DNA of 64,000 bases from Micromonospora olivasterospora (GTDB lineage Bacteria; Actinomycetota; Actinomycetes; Mycobacteriales; Micromonosporaceae). Below the pieces are notes generated by a model, which was not told the origin of the DNA, ran no database searches, and saw only the letters and a program-made list of their open reading frames with translations. Of the stretch, positions 24,525 through 32,602 are shown in pieces (position 1 is the stretch's first letter; the number at the start of each line of letters is the position of its first letter). Location: contig NZ_VLKE01000001.1 of the NCBI RefSeq assembly GCF_007830265.1, positions 4,650,001 to 4,714,000 of the forward strand. Direction: 5' to 3'. The position numbers and the translations under genes are program-made.

Positions 24525-24625
24525 CCCGACGCGCCCGGGTAGCCCGCGAGGCGAGCACGTCCTCGGCCCCGGGGCGCCCCGCCGGCAGGTCGCGCGGCGG
24601 GACGCCCGGGCCCCGGGTCGGACGG

Positions 24626-25612
24626 TCAGGCGGACTTGCCCTGCCCGCCGGTGTGCGGCATCCGCTCGGCCGGGATCACCCCGAGCCGGCCGGCCTGGAA
24701 GTCCTCGACCGCCTGGATCAGCTCCTCGCGGGTGTTCATCACGAACGGCCCGTAGTGGGCCACGGGCTCCCGGATCGGCTGCCCGCCCATGACGTAGAGC
24801 TCCAGGGCGGGGGCGTTCGAGTCCTGCCGCGCGTCGGCGGTGACCCGCAGCGCGTCGCCCGGGCCGTGCACCGCGAGCTGACCGGTGTGGATCGGCCGGC
24901 GGTCGGTGCCGACCGTGCCACGCCCGGCGAGCACGTAGACCAGCGCGTTGAAGTCCGGCTGCCAGGGCAGGCTCAGCTCGGCGCCGGGCTGCACCGTGAC
25001 GTGGGCGATGGTGATCGGGGTGTGGGTCGAGCCCGGTCCCCGGTGCCCGGCGACCTCGCCCGCGATGACCCGGATCAGCGCGCCGCCGTCCGGCGTGGTG
25101 AGCAGCGCCGACTCCCGGCCGCGGATGTCCTGGTAACGCGGCGGCTTCATCTTCGCCGCGCGGGGCAGGTTGACCCAGAGCTGGAGGCCGTGGAACAGGC
25201 CGCCGCTGACCACGAGGTGCTCCGGCGGGGCCTCGATGTGCAGCAGGCCGCTGCCCGCCGTCATCCACTGGGTGTCGCCGTCGGTGATGGTGCCGCCCCC
25301 GCCGGTCGAGTCCTGGTGGTCCATGATCCCGTCGATCATGTAGGTGACCGTCTCGAAGCCGCGGTGCGGATGCCACGCCGTGCCCTTCGGCTCGCCCGGG
25401 GCGTAGTCGACCTCGCCCATCTGGTCGAGGTGGATGAACGGGTCCAGCTCCTGCATCGGCACGCCGGCGAACGCCCGGCGCACCGGGAAACCCTCGCCCT
25501 CGTACCCGCTCGGCGCGGTCGTCAGCCGGCGGACCGGCCGGTAGGTGGTGGACTCGTCGAGCTGGGGCAGGCGGGGCAGGACGAGGACGTCGTCGACGGT
25601 GATGGCGGGCAT
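24626..25612 (-). CDS. Pirin family protein (bicupin; quercetinase-like)
   Basis: A 328-residue bicupin. The N-terminal cupin has the metal ligands in GTAWHPHRGFETVTYMIDG (His-x-His), DHQDSTGGGGTITDGDTQWM and the late GLLHIEAPPE. DPFIHLDQMGEVDYAPGE is the typical opening. The C-terminal cupin carries NALVYVLAGRGTVGTDRRPI. Relatives act as quercetin dioxygenases or redox sensors; which applies is unknown. It is 11 bp downstream of a MarR gene on the same strand, a common and conserved pairing, and is presumably repressed by it. Another, unrelated-looking piece of pirin C-terminal sequence lies inside the MFS gene at 40148-40330. Confidence 0.92.
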   Translation of the reverse strand: MPAITVDDVLVLPRLPQLDESTTYRPVRRLTTAPSGYEGEGFPVRRAFAGVPMQELDPFIHLDQMGEVDYAPGEPKGTAWHPHRGFETVTYMIDGIMDHQDSTGGGGTITDGDTQWMTAGSGLLHIEAPPEHLVVSGGLFHGLQLWVNLPRAAKMKPPRYQDIRGRESALLTTPDGGALIRVIAGEVAGHRGPGSTHTPITIAHVTVQPGAELSLPWQPDFNALVYVLAGRGTVGTDRRPIHTGQLAVHGPGDALRVTADARQDSNAPALELYVMGGQPIREPVAHYGPFVMNTREELIQAVEDFQAGRLGVIPAERMPHTGGQGKSA

Positions 25613-25623
25613 CTCGGGACTCC

Positions 25624-26103
25624 TTACTCGGGGCGGGTGGACGAGGCGTCGCGGTCGGCGCGCAGCCGCCGGCCGAGGCGTTCGAAGACCCGGGTCAGGC
25701 AGGCGACCTCGGCGTCGTCGAGGTCGTCCATCAGGTTGGCGCGCACCGACCGCAGGTGGTGCGGCGCGGCCTCGCGCAGGGCCAGCAGCCCGGCGGCGGT
25801 GAGCACCGCCTCGCTGCCGCGGCGGTCCTGCGGGCAGGACTGCCGGGCCACCAGGCCCCGCCGCTGCATCGACGAGACCTGGTACGTCAGCCGGCTGGGC
25901 GAGAAGACCAGCCGGCCGGCCAGCTCGCCCATGCGCAGCCGCTGGCCCGGCGCCTCGGAGAGCAGGACCAGCACGTGGTAGTCGGCGAAGCTGAGCTCGC
26001 TGTCGGCCCGCAGGTCGTCCTCCAGCCGGGTGAACAGCCGCTGGCTCGACTCGATGTACGCGCGCCAGCAGGCCATCCGCTCCGCGTCCAGGCTCTCGGT
26101 CAC
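25624..26103 (-). CDS. MarR family transcriptional regulator
   Basis: A 159-residue winged-helix regulator. The MarR core reads LSFADYHVLVLLSEAPGQRL, MGELAGRLVFSPSRLTYQVS, SMQRRGLVARQSCPQDRRGS and EAVLTAAGLLALREAA. A Cys in the wing (SCPQD) might sense oxidants or electrophiles, which is known for some relatives but inferred here. I prefer GTG 26103: TACTGT lies six bases before it, as in leaderless promoters. The frame also extends to a TTG at 26127. The AT-rich TTCAAAATTTAACTAGTTT just upstream (about 26125-26142) is the likely operator. It should control itself and the pirin gene. Confidence 0.88.
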   Translation of the reverse strand: MTESLDAERMACWRAYIESSQRLFTRLEDDLRADSELSFADYHVLVLLSEAPGQRLRMGELAGRLVFSPSRLTYQVSSMQRRGLVARQSCPQDRRGSEAVLTAAGLLALREAAPHHLRSVRANLMDDLDDAEVACLTRVFERLGRRLRADRDASSTRPE

Positions 26104-26260
26104 GCGGCGACAGTAGCACTTTTTCAAAATTTAACTAGTTTCCGGAGGGTGGGAGTGACCGACGCGACAGTCCTGTGACGGAGGCGGAGATTCGGATTTG
26201 AAGCACGCGACCCGGAAATCCGGGGGCGGGCCCGTCGCCGGCGTGCCACACTGCTGCCTC

Positions 26261-26797
26261 GTGGACCCGTTCGAGCTCGTCGCCCCCGGCCTGCTGCTGC
26301 GCCCCTGGCGGAACACGGACGCCCCCGCCGTGCTGACGGCCCTGCGCGACCCGGCGGTCGTCCGGTGGAACCCGTCGCCCGGCGGGGCCGACCTGCCCGG
26401 TGCGCGGGACTGGGTCCGCCGACGGGCCGACTGGTCCGGCGGCGACCACGTCTCGCTCGCGGCCACCGACCCGGCCGGGGACGCGCTGCTCGGCTCGGTC
26501 TCCCTGCACCGCATCCGCGCACCCGAGGGCGATGCCGCCATCGGCTACTGGACGGTCCCGGCGGCGCGCGGCCGGGGCGTCGCCACGCTGGCCGTCCGGC
26601 TGCTCACCGAGTGGGCGTTCGCGCGGCTCGGCCTGCACCGGATCGAGCTGTGCCACGCCGTGCCCAACGTGGCGTCCTGCCGGGTGGCCCTGCGCGCCGG
26701 CTACGCCACCGAGGGCACGCTGCGCGAGTCGTACCGCTACGGCGACGGCGCCCGGTACGACGAGCACCTGCACGCCCGCCTCGCCACCGACCGCTGA
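26261..26797 (+). CDS. GNAT N-acetyltransferase (RimJ/RimL type)
   Basis: A 178-residue acetyltransferase like those acetylating ribosomal proteins or small amines. Marks are the N-terminal FELVAPGLLLRPWRNTDAPA, then ALRDPAVVRWNPSP, the GDAAIGYWTVPAARGRGVAT acetyl-CoA loop (about residues 90-109), and LGLHRIELCHAVPNVASCRV with the conserved Asn, ending in GYATEGTLRESYRYGDGARY. GTG 26261 is likely leaderless. A longer frame from 26198 lacks a ribosome site. Substrate not determinable. Confidence 0.85.
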   Translation: MDPFELVAPGLLLRPWRNTDAPAVLTALRDPAVVRWNPSPGGADLPGARDWVRRRADWSGGDHVSLAATDPAGDALLGSVSLHRIRAPEGDAAIGYWTVPAARGRGVATLAVRLLTEWAFARLGLHRIELCHAVPNVASCRVALRAGYATEGTLRESYRYGDGARYDEHLHARLATDR

Positions 26798-26912
26798 TCC
26801 GCGCGCCGGGCGGGGCCGCCGGCCGCCGGTCCGTGGCGCAGGTACCGGCCGCTCCGCGCCGTTCGGTGACACCTGGGCGCCCTCGGCCGCGCGTGCGCCG
26901 CAGCGGCGGCCG

Positions 26913-27500
26913 TCAGCGGGAGGTCGCGCCGGACGGCGCCAGCCGCATCCGGCCCAGTAGCTGCCGGGCCTGGTCGGCCAGCTCGGCCTCGACGATCACG
27001 GCGTACTGGCCGGCGCGCAGGGCGCTGGCCGAGGTGAAGTCCCGCTGGCCACCGGTCATGGCGTGGGCCACGGCACCGAACACGGCGCCCCAGATCGCGC
27101 CGATCGCCAGGCCGACCAGGATCACCGCGATCCAGTTGCCGGCGGTGAAGATGCCGAAGAGCAGCCCGATGAACAGGCCGAACCAGGCCCCGGTGCCCGC
27201 TCCGATGAGGGCCGCCCGGCCCGTGGTCATCCGCCCGAGCACCGTCTCGACCAGGGTGAGGTTCGTCCCCACGATGGCGCTGCGCTCCACCGGGAACCCG
27301 TTGTCGGCGAGGAAGTCGACCACACGCTGCGCGGACGGGTAGTCCGGGTACGACCCGATCGTCACCGTGGGCGGCCCGGCCTCCGGCCCGTGACCGTCGG
27401 CGCTCGGTGGGGCCGGCTGCCCCCCAGGACCGGGCGGGAGGTTGTCGCGGCCCGGCATCCCGGGACGCCAGGCGGCGGTCTGGCTCGAGGGTCTGTCCAT
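26913..27500 (-). CDS. General stress protein with glycine-zipper-like membrane domain
   Basis: A 195-residue protein. After a polar Pro/Gly-rich N-terminus comes a domain like that of B. subtilis general stress protein 17M: TIGSYPDYPSAQRVVDFLAD and VERSAIVGTNLTLVETVLGR. A membrane pair rich in Gly follows (ALIGAGTGAWFGLFIGLLFG and VGLAIGAIWGAVFGAV), and the C-terminal part ends with QYAVIVEAELADQARQLLGR. The start is ATG 27500 because the ribosome site GGAGG is too close to the ATG two codons before. A promoter GTTA-N16-GGGAAC lies upstream, matching a stress regulon. Confidence 0.82.
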   Translation of the reverse strand: MDRPSSQTAAWRPGMPGRDNLPPGPGGQPAPPSADGHGPEAGPPTVTIGSYPDYPSAQRVVDFLADNGFPVERSAIVGTNLTLVETVLGRMTTGRAALIGAGTGAWFGLFIGLLFGIFTAGNWIAVILVGLAIGAIWGAVFGAVAHAMTGGQRDFTSASALRAGQYAVIVEAELADQARQLLGRMRLAPSGATSR

Positions 27501-27527
27501 GAGCATCCTCCTTCGTCAGCCGCCCGG

Positions 27528-27553
27528 GTTCCCGGCCTCGCCGGGGCGCTAAC
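27528..27553 (-). promoter_or_regulatory. Candidate SigB/SigF-type promoter (GTTA-N16-GGGAAC)
   Basis: On the minus strand, GTTA at 27550-27553 and GGGAAC at 27528-27533, spacer 16, about 28 bases before the start of the general stress protein gene. Confidence 0.5.
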
Positions 27554-27585
27554 GCACCGCCCGGACCCCGCCACCCCTCCTCCGC

Positions 27586-27651
27586 GCCGTCGATCAAGAG
27601 GTTTGCGTCGGACTTGATCTCCGATCTGACGTGAACCTCTTGATCGACGGC
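27586..27651. repeat. Long palindromic element between divergent genes
   Basis: Arms GCCGTCGATCAAGAGGTT and AACCTCTTGATCGACGGC pair perfectly over 18 bp around a 30-base loop that itself holds TCGGA/TCCGA. It sits between the promoters of the divergent general stress protein and GH15 genes, so it is not placed as an ordinary terminator. Possibly a mobile palindromic repeat or an insulator-like element. Confidence 0.65.
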
Positions 27652-27705
27652 GGGTACCTCCGCGGGCCGCGTCCGGTGGATTGCGTGACCCGGGGGTCGG
27701 CGGGC

Positions 27706-27731
27706 GAATGCCGGTCGGCGCCGCCGGGTAG
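27706..27731 (+). promoter_or_regulatory. Candidate SigB/SigF-type promoter (GAAT-N16-GGGTAG)
   Basis: GAAT at 27706-27709 and GGGTAG at 27726-27731, spacer 16, eight bases before the GTG of the GH15 gene, which would give an almost leaderless transcript. Confidence 0.4.
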
Positions 27732-27739
27732 GCACACCC

Positions 27740-29587
27740 GTGGACAGCGGACGGATCGCCGAGCACGGCTTCCTCGCCGACGGCCGCAGCGCGGCCCTGG
27801 TGGACCGCGCCGGCTCGGTCAACTGGTGGTGCCCGGCCCGGTTCGACTCGCCGTCGGTGTTCGGGCGGCTGCTCGACGACGACGCGGGGCACTGGTCGAT
27901 CCGGCCCGAGGACGACTTCGGCACCGAGCGCGCGTACCTGGACGACACGCTGGTGCTGCGTACCGTGCTCACCACCCGGACGGGGTCGGTGGCGGTGACG
28001 GACGCGCTCGCGCTGGAGCCCAACGCGCGCGGCCACGACATCGGGCTGCGCTCGCCCCGGGTCCTCGCCCGGGTGGTGGAGGGCGTCTCCGGGACGGTGC
28101 CGATGCGGCTCCGTTACCGGCCGCGCTTCTCCTACGGCCGGGTGACCGCGTACCTGGTCGACGGCGACGGCGGGATCGACGCCACGGCCGGGGCGGAGCG
28201 GCTGCGGCTGCGCGGCGACGTGCCCGTGGAGTGCGGCGACGGGGAGGCGACCGCCCGGTTCACCGTCCGGGCCGGCGAGTCGTACGGCTTCACCCTGGGC
28301 TACGCCCCGATGTACGACGCCGGCCCGCCGCAGGTCCCGGACGCGGCGCGGACGATCGCCGAGACGGCGGAGTGCTGGCGGTCGTGGGCGGGGCTGCACC
28401 CGTACCACGGCCGGTACCCGGATCCGGTGCGGCGCAGCGCGCTGGTGGTCCAGGGCATGACGTACCAGCCCAGCGGCGCGATCGTCGCGGCGGCGACCAC
28501 CTCCCTGCCCGAGGAGCTGGGCGGCGACCGCAACTACGACTACCGCTTCGTCTGGGTCCGGGACTTCAGCCTCACCCTCCAGGCGCTGTGGCGGGCGGCC
28601 TGCCCCGACGAGGCCAACCGCCAGTTCGCCTGGGTGGCCCGGGCGATGGGCCGGATCGGCGACGAGCCGGTGCCGATCATGTACGGCGTCGAGGGGGAGC
28701 GTGACCTCACCGAGCACCGCCTCGACCACCTCTCCGGGTACGCCGACAGCCGGCCGGTCTTCGTCGGCAACGACGCCTGGCGGCAGCGGCAGACCGACGT
28801 GCTCGGCGAGATCCTCGACGCGGCCTGGCTGATGCGCCACTACCTCGACCCGATGGCGCCGGAGGTGCGCCAACTGCTGCGGGACCTGGCCGACCAGGCG
28901 GTGACCGACTGGCGCCGGCCCGACGCGGGCATGTGGGAGGCGCGGGACGCCGAGCGGCACTACCTGTCGTCGAAGGTGCAGTGCTGGACCGCGCTCGACC
29001 GGGCGGTGCGCTTCGGTCCGCGCATCGGCGACCCGACGGACGTGGCCCGCTGGGCGGCGGCCCGCGACGCCGTCCGCGAGGCGGTGCTGACCCGGGGCTG
29101 GAACGACCGGCTCGGCGCGTACACGGGGGCCTTCGACTCCGACGAGCTGGACGCCTCCGTCCTGATCATGCCGCTGGTCGGTTTCCTGCCGGCCGACGAC
29201 CCGCGGATGCGCGCGACGATGGACGTGGTCGAGGCCGGACTGTCCCGCGACGGCCTGCTGCGCCGCTGGGACACGGACCCGGCCGGCTTCGTCATCTGCT
29301 CGTTCTGGCTGGTCGGCTGCCTGGCGCTGGCCGGCGAGCTGGAGCGCGCCGACCGCCTGTTCGGGCAGCTCGCGGCGCGGGTCAACGACCTCGGCCTGTA
29401 CGCCGAGCAGATCGACCAGGCCACCGGGGAGCAACTGGGCAACTTCCCGCAGGCGTTCTCGCACATCGGACTGATCAACGCCGCCGGGCTGCTGACCGAC
29501 GCGGCGGAGCGGCGACGTCAGGGCGCGGACCGTCCGCGCCGGCCCGTGCCCGCCGGCGCGGGACGAACGGAGGGAGCACAGCGATGA
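27740..29587 (+). CDS. Glycoside hydrolase family 15 protein (glucoamylase/trehalase-like)
   Basis: A cytoplasmic 615-residue (alpha/alpha)6-barrel hydrolase. The N-terminal domain reads IAEHGFLADGRSAALVDRAG then VNWWCPARFDSPSVFGRLLD. The catalytic barrel begins around residue 220 (ALVVQGMTYQPSGAIVAAAT, TSLPEELGGDRNYDYRFVWV, RDFSLTLQALW). One catalytic Glu is probably in the DAGMWEARDAERHYLSSKV region (the family's G-x-W-E motif, about residue 398) and the second near the C-terminus in QLGNFPQAFSHIGLINAA. Actinobacterial members include trehalases, so trehalose turnover under stress is a reasonable guess. It overlaps the SDR start by four bases. Confidence 0.88.
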   Translation: MDSGRIAEHGFLADGRSAALVDRAGSVNWWCPARFDSPSVFGRLLDDDAGHWSIRPEDDFGTERAYLDDTLVLRTVLTTRTGSVAVTDALALEPNARGHDIGLRSPRVLARVVEGVSGTVPMRLRYRPRFSYGRVTAYLVDGDGGIDATAGAERLRLRGDVPVECGDGEATARFTVRAGESYGFTLGYAPMYDAGPPQVPDAARTIAETAECWRSWAGLHPYHGRYPDPVRRSALVVQGMTYQPSGAIVAAATTSLPEELGGDRNYDYRFVWVRDFSLTLQALWRAACPDEANRQFAWVARAMGRIGDEPVPIMYGVEGERDLTEHRLDHLSGYADSRPVFVGNDAWRQRQTDVLGEILDAAWLMRHYLDPMAPEVRQLLRDLADQAVTDWRRPDAGMWEARDAERHYLSSKVQCWTALDRAVRFGPRIGDPTDVARWAAARDAVREAVLTRGWNDRLGAYTGAFDSDELDASVLIMPLVGFLPADDPRMRATMDVVEAGLSRDGLLRRWDTDPAGFVICSFWLVGCLALAGELERADRLFGQLAARVNDLGLYAEQIDQATGEQLGNFPQAFSHIGLINAAGLLTDAAERRRQGADRPRRPVPAGAGRTEGAQR

Positions 29588-30363
29588 CCGGACGGCTCGC
29601 GGGGAAGACCGCACTGATCACCGGCTCGGACTCGGGCATCGGCCAGGCGACCGCGATCGAGTTCGCCCGCGAGGGCGCCGACGTGGTGGTGCACTACCTG
29701 CACGATCACGCCGGCGCCAACCACACCCGGGACAGGGTGGCCGACGCGGGCCGGCGGGCGGTGGTCGTGCAGGGCGACATCAGCGACGAGCGGCAGGTCG
29801 AGGCGATGTTCGACGAGGCCCTGGCGGAGTTCGGCACCCTCGACGTGCTGATGAACGACGCCGGCGTGGACGCCTCCGGCATCCCCGTCGCCGACCTGGA
29901 CACCGAGACCTGGGACCGGGCGATCCGCACCAACGTCTACGGCGCGTTCTTCTGCTCCCGCCGCTTCGTGCGGCACCGCCGGGACCAGGGCGGCCGGGGG
30001 AAGATCATCAACATCACGTCGATCCACCAGGAGGTGGCCCGGGCCGGCGGCGCCGACTACGACGCCAGCAAGGGGGCGCTGCTCGAGTTCGCCAAGAGCC
30101 TCGCCCTGGAGGTGGCGCCGATGCACCTCAACGTCAACAACATCGGCCCCGGGATGGTGCTCACCCCGTTCAACCAGGAGGCCATCGACAACCCGAAGTA
30201 CCTGGAGGAGCAGGTGCAGAGCATCCCCTGGAAGCGGGCCGCCGAGCCGGAGGAGATCGGCAAGCTCGCCGTCTTCCTGGCCAGCGACGACGCCGACTAC
30301 GTCACCGGGTCGACGTACTTCATGGACGGCGGCCTCATGCAGAACCAGGGCCAGGGCGCGTAG
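29584..30363 (+). CDS. SDR family oxidoreductase (glucose 1-dehydrogenase-like)
   Basis: Classical short-chain dehydrogenase of 259 residues. The cofactor site is ALITGSDSGIGQATAIEFAR (TGxxxGIG, residues 9-28) and the NAG-equivalent reads MNDAGVDASG. Catalytic Ser is in IINITSIHQE (about 145) and Tyr-x-x-x-Lys in ADYDASKGALLEFAKS (about 160). IGPGMVLTPFNQEA follows. VVVHYLHDHAGANHTRD after strand 2 suggests NADP(H). The ATG overlaps the GH15 stop (ATGA), so the two are co-translated, which points to oxidation or reduction of the released sugar, though this is inference. A strong hairpin follows. Confidence 0.88.
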   Translation: MTGRLAGKTALITGSDSGIGQATAIEFAREGADVVVHYLHDHAGANHTRDRVADAGRRAVVVQGDISDERQVEAMFDEALAEFGTLDVLMNDAGVDASGIPVADLDTETWDRAIRTNVYGAFFCSRRFVRHRRDQGGRGKIINITSIHQEVARAGGADYDASKGALLEFAKSLALEVAPMHLNVNNIGPGMVLTPFNQEAIDNPKYLEEQVQSIPWKRAAEPEEIGKLAVFLASDDADYVTGSTYFMDGGLMQNQGQGA

Positions 30364-30375
30364 GTACCGTCGGCG

Positions 30376-30437
30376 CAGACTCACGGAAAGAGTGGCTATG
30401 CGGGGTCGAATGGCCACTCTTTCCGTGAATCAGTCTG
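30376..30437 (+). terminator. 16-bp perfect hairpin after the SDR gene
   Basis: Arms TCACGGAAAGAGTGGC (30381-30396) and GCCACTCTTTCCGTGA (30413-30428), with CAGAC/GTCTG extending the stem across a small bulge. It starts 12 bases after the SDR stop and probably ends the GH15-SDR transcript. Confidence 0.72.
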
Positions 30438-30520
30438 CTCACCGCGGCCGCAGGCGCGCAGGCGCGCCGACGGCGGGCGGGTGGGCCCCGGGGCGGCCGG
30501 CGGGGGGCGAGAATGGCGGA

Positions 30521-31024
30521 GTGCGCCTGGTCATCACGGCCGACACCCACGTTCCGAAGCGGGCCCGCGACCTGCCCGGAGAGCTCTGGGCGGCGATCGA
30601 CGCCGCCGACGTGGTGCTGCACGCCGGGGACTGGGTCGACGTCGCGCTGCTGGACGCGCTGGAGCGCCGGGCGCGCCGGCTCGTCGGGGTGTACGGCAAC
30701 AACGACGGGCCCGAGTTGCGGGCCCGGCTGCCCGAGGTGGCCCGGGTGGAGCTCGCCGGCGTCCGAGTGGCGGTGGTGCACGAGACCGGCCCGAGCGCCC
30801 GCCGGGAGGAGCGCTGCGCCGCCGCGTACGGGGACTGCGACCTGCTCGTCTTCGGCCACTCGCACATCCCCTGGGACAGCGTCGCCCCGGGCGGCCTGCG
30901 CCTGCTCAACCCCGGCTCGCCGACCGACCGGCGCCGGCAGCCGTACGCCACCTACCTGACGGCGGAGGCGGCGGCGGGGCGGCTTGACCGCGTCGAGCTG
31001 CACCGCCTGCCACCGCGCCGCTGA
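30521..31024 (+). CDS. YfcE/MJ0936-type metallophosphoesterase
   Basis: A 167-residue phosphodiesterase with the calcineurin-like fold and two metal sites. Motifs in order: VRLVITADTHVP (D-x-H, residues 7-9), VVLHAGDWVD (GD), GVYGNNDGPEL (GNND/H equivalent), VAVVHETGP, LLVFGHSHIPWD (GHSH) and LLNPGSPTDRRRQP. This is the typical full set of the small archaeal/bacterial group. GTG 30521 gives the family N-terminus; the frame is open upstream but without similarity. Physiological substrate unknown. Confidence 0.92.
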   Translation: MRLVITADTHVPKRARDLPGELWAAIDAADVVLHAGDWVDVALLDALERRARRLVGVYGNNDGPELRARLPEVARVELAGVRVAVVHETGPSARREERCAAAYGDCDLLVFGHSHIPWDSVAPGGLRLLNPGSPTDRRRQPYATYLTAEAAAGRLDRVELHRLPPRR

Positions 31025-31047
31025 CGCACCGGCTTCGACCGCTCGCG

Positions 31048-31206
31048 CCCGGCCGCTAACGCCCCGGCCGCCCCGGGGCTGCTCACGCTCCGGCCGCCCG
31101 GGGCTGCTCACGCTCCGGCCGCCCCGGGGCCGCTCACGCTCCGGCCGCCCCGGGGCCGCTCACGCCCAGGGCCGCTCACGCCCAGGGCCGCTTACGCCCC
31201 GGCTGC
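31048..31206. repeat. Degenerate tandem repeats in a convergent gap
   Basis: About four units of 24-26 bases (GCTCACGCTCCGGCCGCCCC and GGGG) followed by three units of about 16 bases (GCCGCTCACGCCCAGG). They fill the gap between the phosphoesterase and DUF3072 stops. A minisatellite-like element with no coding potential that I can support. Confidence 0.65.
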
Positions 31207-31416
31207 TCACTGTCCCCGGCCGGTCTCCGCCTGGAGTTCGTCGATGCGCTTCGCCGCCTCGGCCTTGGTCAGGTCGGCGGGCACGTCCGCCCCGGCCTCC
31301 CGCGCGAGCGTGTGCAGGTACGACTCCTGCGCGGCGGTCGGCGGCTCGTCGCCCGTGACCCAGTCGTCCGGATCCTTGATGGCCCGGTTGGCGTTGCTGC
31401 TGTCGCGGTCCGTCAT
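31207..31416 (-). CDS. DUF3072 domain protein
   Basis: A 69-residue acidic protein. The DUF3072 signature is KDPDDWVTGDEPPTAAQESY then LHTLAREAGADVPADLTKAE and AAKRIDELQAETG. These proteins are small, soluble and found in many actinomycetes, often with stress genes; function unknown. I chose ATG 31416 (MTDRDSSNANRA), the family start. A candidate GGGTAT promoter lies 40 bases upstream. Confidence 0.85.
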   Translation of the reverse strand: MTDRDSSNANRAIKDPDDWVTGDEPPTAAQESYLHTLAREAGADVPADLTKAEAAKRIDELQAETGRGQ

Positions 31417-31455
31417 GCTGTCACCCCTTCCACCCCTTCTCGAACGGGTGTGCTG

Positions 31456-31481
31456 ATACCCCGGGGCCCGCCGTCCCATGC
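31456..31481 (-). promoter_or_regulatory. Candidate SigB/SigF-type promoter (GCAT-N16-GGGTAT)
   Basis: On the minus strand, GCAT at 31478-31481 and GGGTAT at 31456-31461, spacer 16, upstream of the DUF3072 gene. The -35 is weak. Confidence 0.4.
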
Positions 31482-31547
31482 CGGCCGCCGCCGTCCGGCT
31501 TCCGGTCGGCGCCCCTCGGCGAGGCCCGGCGCGCATACCATCGCCCG

Positions 31548-32510
31548 GTGGATGCGGAGCGGGCGCGCGTCGTGGTGGTCGGGGCGGGGATCGCCGGCGT
31601 GGCGTGCGCCGTCGAGCTGGTGCGGGCCGGGGTGCCCGTGGAGATCCGGGAGCGGGCCCGGGTGTCCGGTGGTCGGATGGCCAGCAGGCGGTTCGAGGGG
31701 CGCCCCGCCGACATCGGGGCGGCGTACTTCACCGTCAGCGATCCCGACTTCGCGGAGGTGGTGCGCGGCTGGGCGGACGCCGGGCTGGCCCGGGAGTGGA
31801 CGGACACGTTCGTGGCGTACTCCGCGCAGGGCCGACGGGAGGTCCGGGGCCCGATGCGCTGGGCGGCGCCGCGCGGACTGCGCTCACTGGTCGAGCACCT
31901 GGCCGCTGGGCTGCCGGTCACGGTCGACCGGCTCGTGTCCGGCGTGGAGCCGGGCCCGACGGCCGACGGGGAGCCCTGCGCCGCCGTGGTACTGGCCATG
32001 CCGGGGCCCCAGGCGGCCCTGCTGCTCGACCCGTCCCTGGCGGCGGCCACCGCCGCGGTGCGGGCTCAGCGGTGGTCCCCGTCGCTCGCCGGGGTGCTGC
32101 GCTTCCCGGCCCGGCGCTGGCCCGACTTCCGGGGCGCGTTCGTCAACGACCACCCGCTGCTGAGCGTCGTGTGTGACGACGGCGACCGGCGCGGCGACCG
32201 CGCGCCCGTGCTCGTCGCGCACACCACGCCGGAGTTCGCCGCCGGGCACCTCGCCCAGCCGGCCGGGGCCGGGCCGGCGATCGAGCAGGCGGTCCGGGAC
32301 CTGTTCGGCCTGCCCGAGCCGGCCGAGCACGTGCACGTGCACCGCTGGACGTACGCGAAGCCGGCCGGCGGCGGCAGCGGGACGTACCACCTCGACGCCG
32401 ACGGCATCGGCCTGGCGGGCGACGCCTTCGGCGTCACCCCCCGCGTCCAGACGGCCTGGCTCTCCGGCCGAAACCTGGGCCGCGCCCTGACCAGCTCCCT
32501 CCGCGCCTGA
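31548..32510 (+). CDS. FAD/NAD(P)-dependent oxidoreductase (renalase-like)
   Basis: A 320-residue flavoprotein of the amine-oxidase-like group. The dinucleotide site is VVVVGAGIAGVACAVELVRA (residues 8-27) and VEIRERARVSGGRMASRRFE is the second FAD contact (GGR-x-x). GRPADIGAAYFTVSDPDF is typical of renalase-like bacterial proteins. The C-terminal FAD loop is GIGLAGDAFGVTPRVQTAWL. No fixed substrate is known for this bacterial group; renalases oxidise dihydro-NAD(P) isomers. It ends 17 bp before a palindromic element. Confidence 0.85.
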   Translation: MDAERARVVVVGAGIAGVACAVELVRAGVPVEIRERARVSGGRMASRRFEGRPADIGAAYFTVSDPDFAEVVRGWADAGLAREWTDTFVAYSAQGRREVRGPMRWAAPRGLRSLVEHLAAGLPVTVDRLVSGVEPGPTADGEPCAAVVLAMPGPQAALLLDPSLAAATAAVRAQRWSPSLAGVLRFPARRWPDFRGAFVNDHPLLSVVCDDGDRRGDRAPVLVAHTTPEFAAGHLAQPAGAGPAIEQAVRDLFGLPEPAEHVHVHRWTYAKPAGGGSGTYHLDADGIGLAGDAFGVTPRVQTAWLSGRNLGRALTSSLRA

Positions 32511-32526
32511 CCCGCGCCCCACCCCG

Positions 32527-32597
32527 GCGATCTTGCACTTGTGGCCCCTTGTTCGCGGTGTTCGCCCCGTTTGTCCGGGCCATAAGTGCAAGATCGC
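32527..32597. terminator. Palindromic element, copy 2 of a family in convergent gaps
   Basis: Arms of 21 bases at 32527-32547 and 32577-32597 pair at 20 positions; they begin GCGATCTTGCACTT and end AAGTGCAAGATCGC. It lies between the renalase-like gene (plus) and the probable ancestral stop of the antiporter (minus). It shares its arm core with copies at 14511 and 47300. Confidence 0.72.
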
Positions 32598-32602
32598 GGG
32601 GG

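Noticed and set aside
31048..31206. CRISPR-like or integron-like repeats
   Set aside because: Units are short, degenerate and contiguous, with no spacer pattern or integrase nearby.
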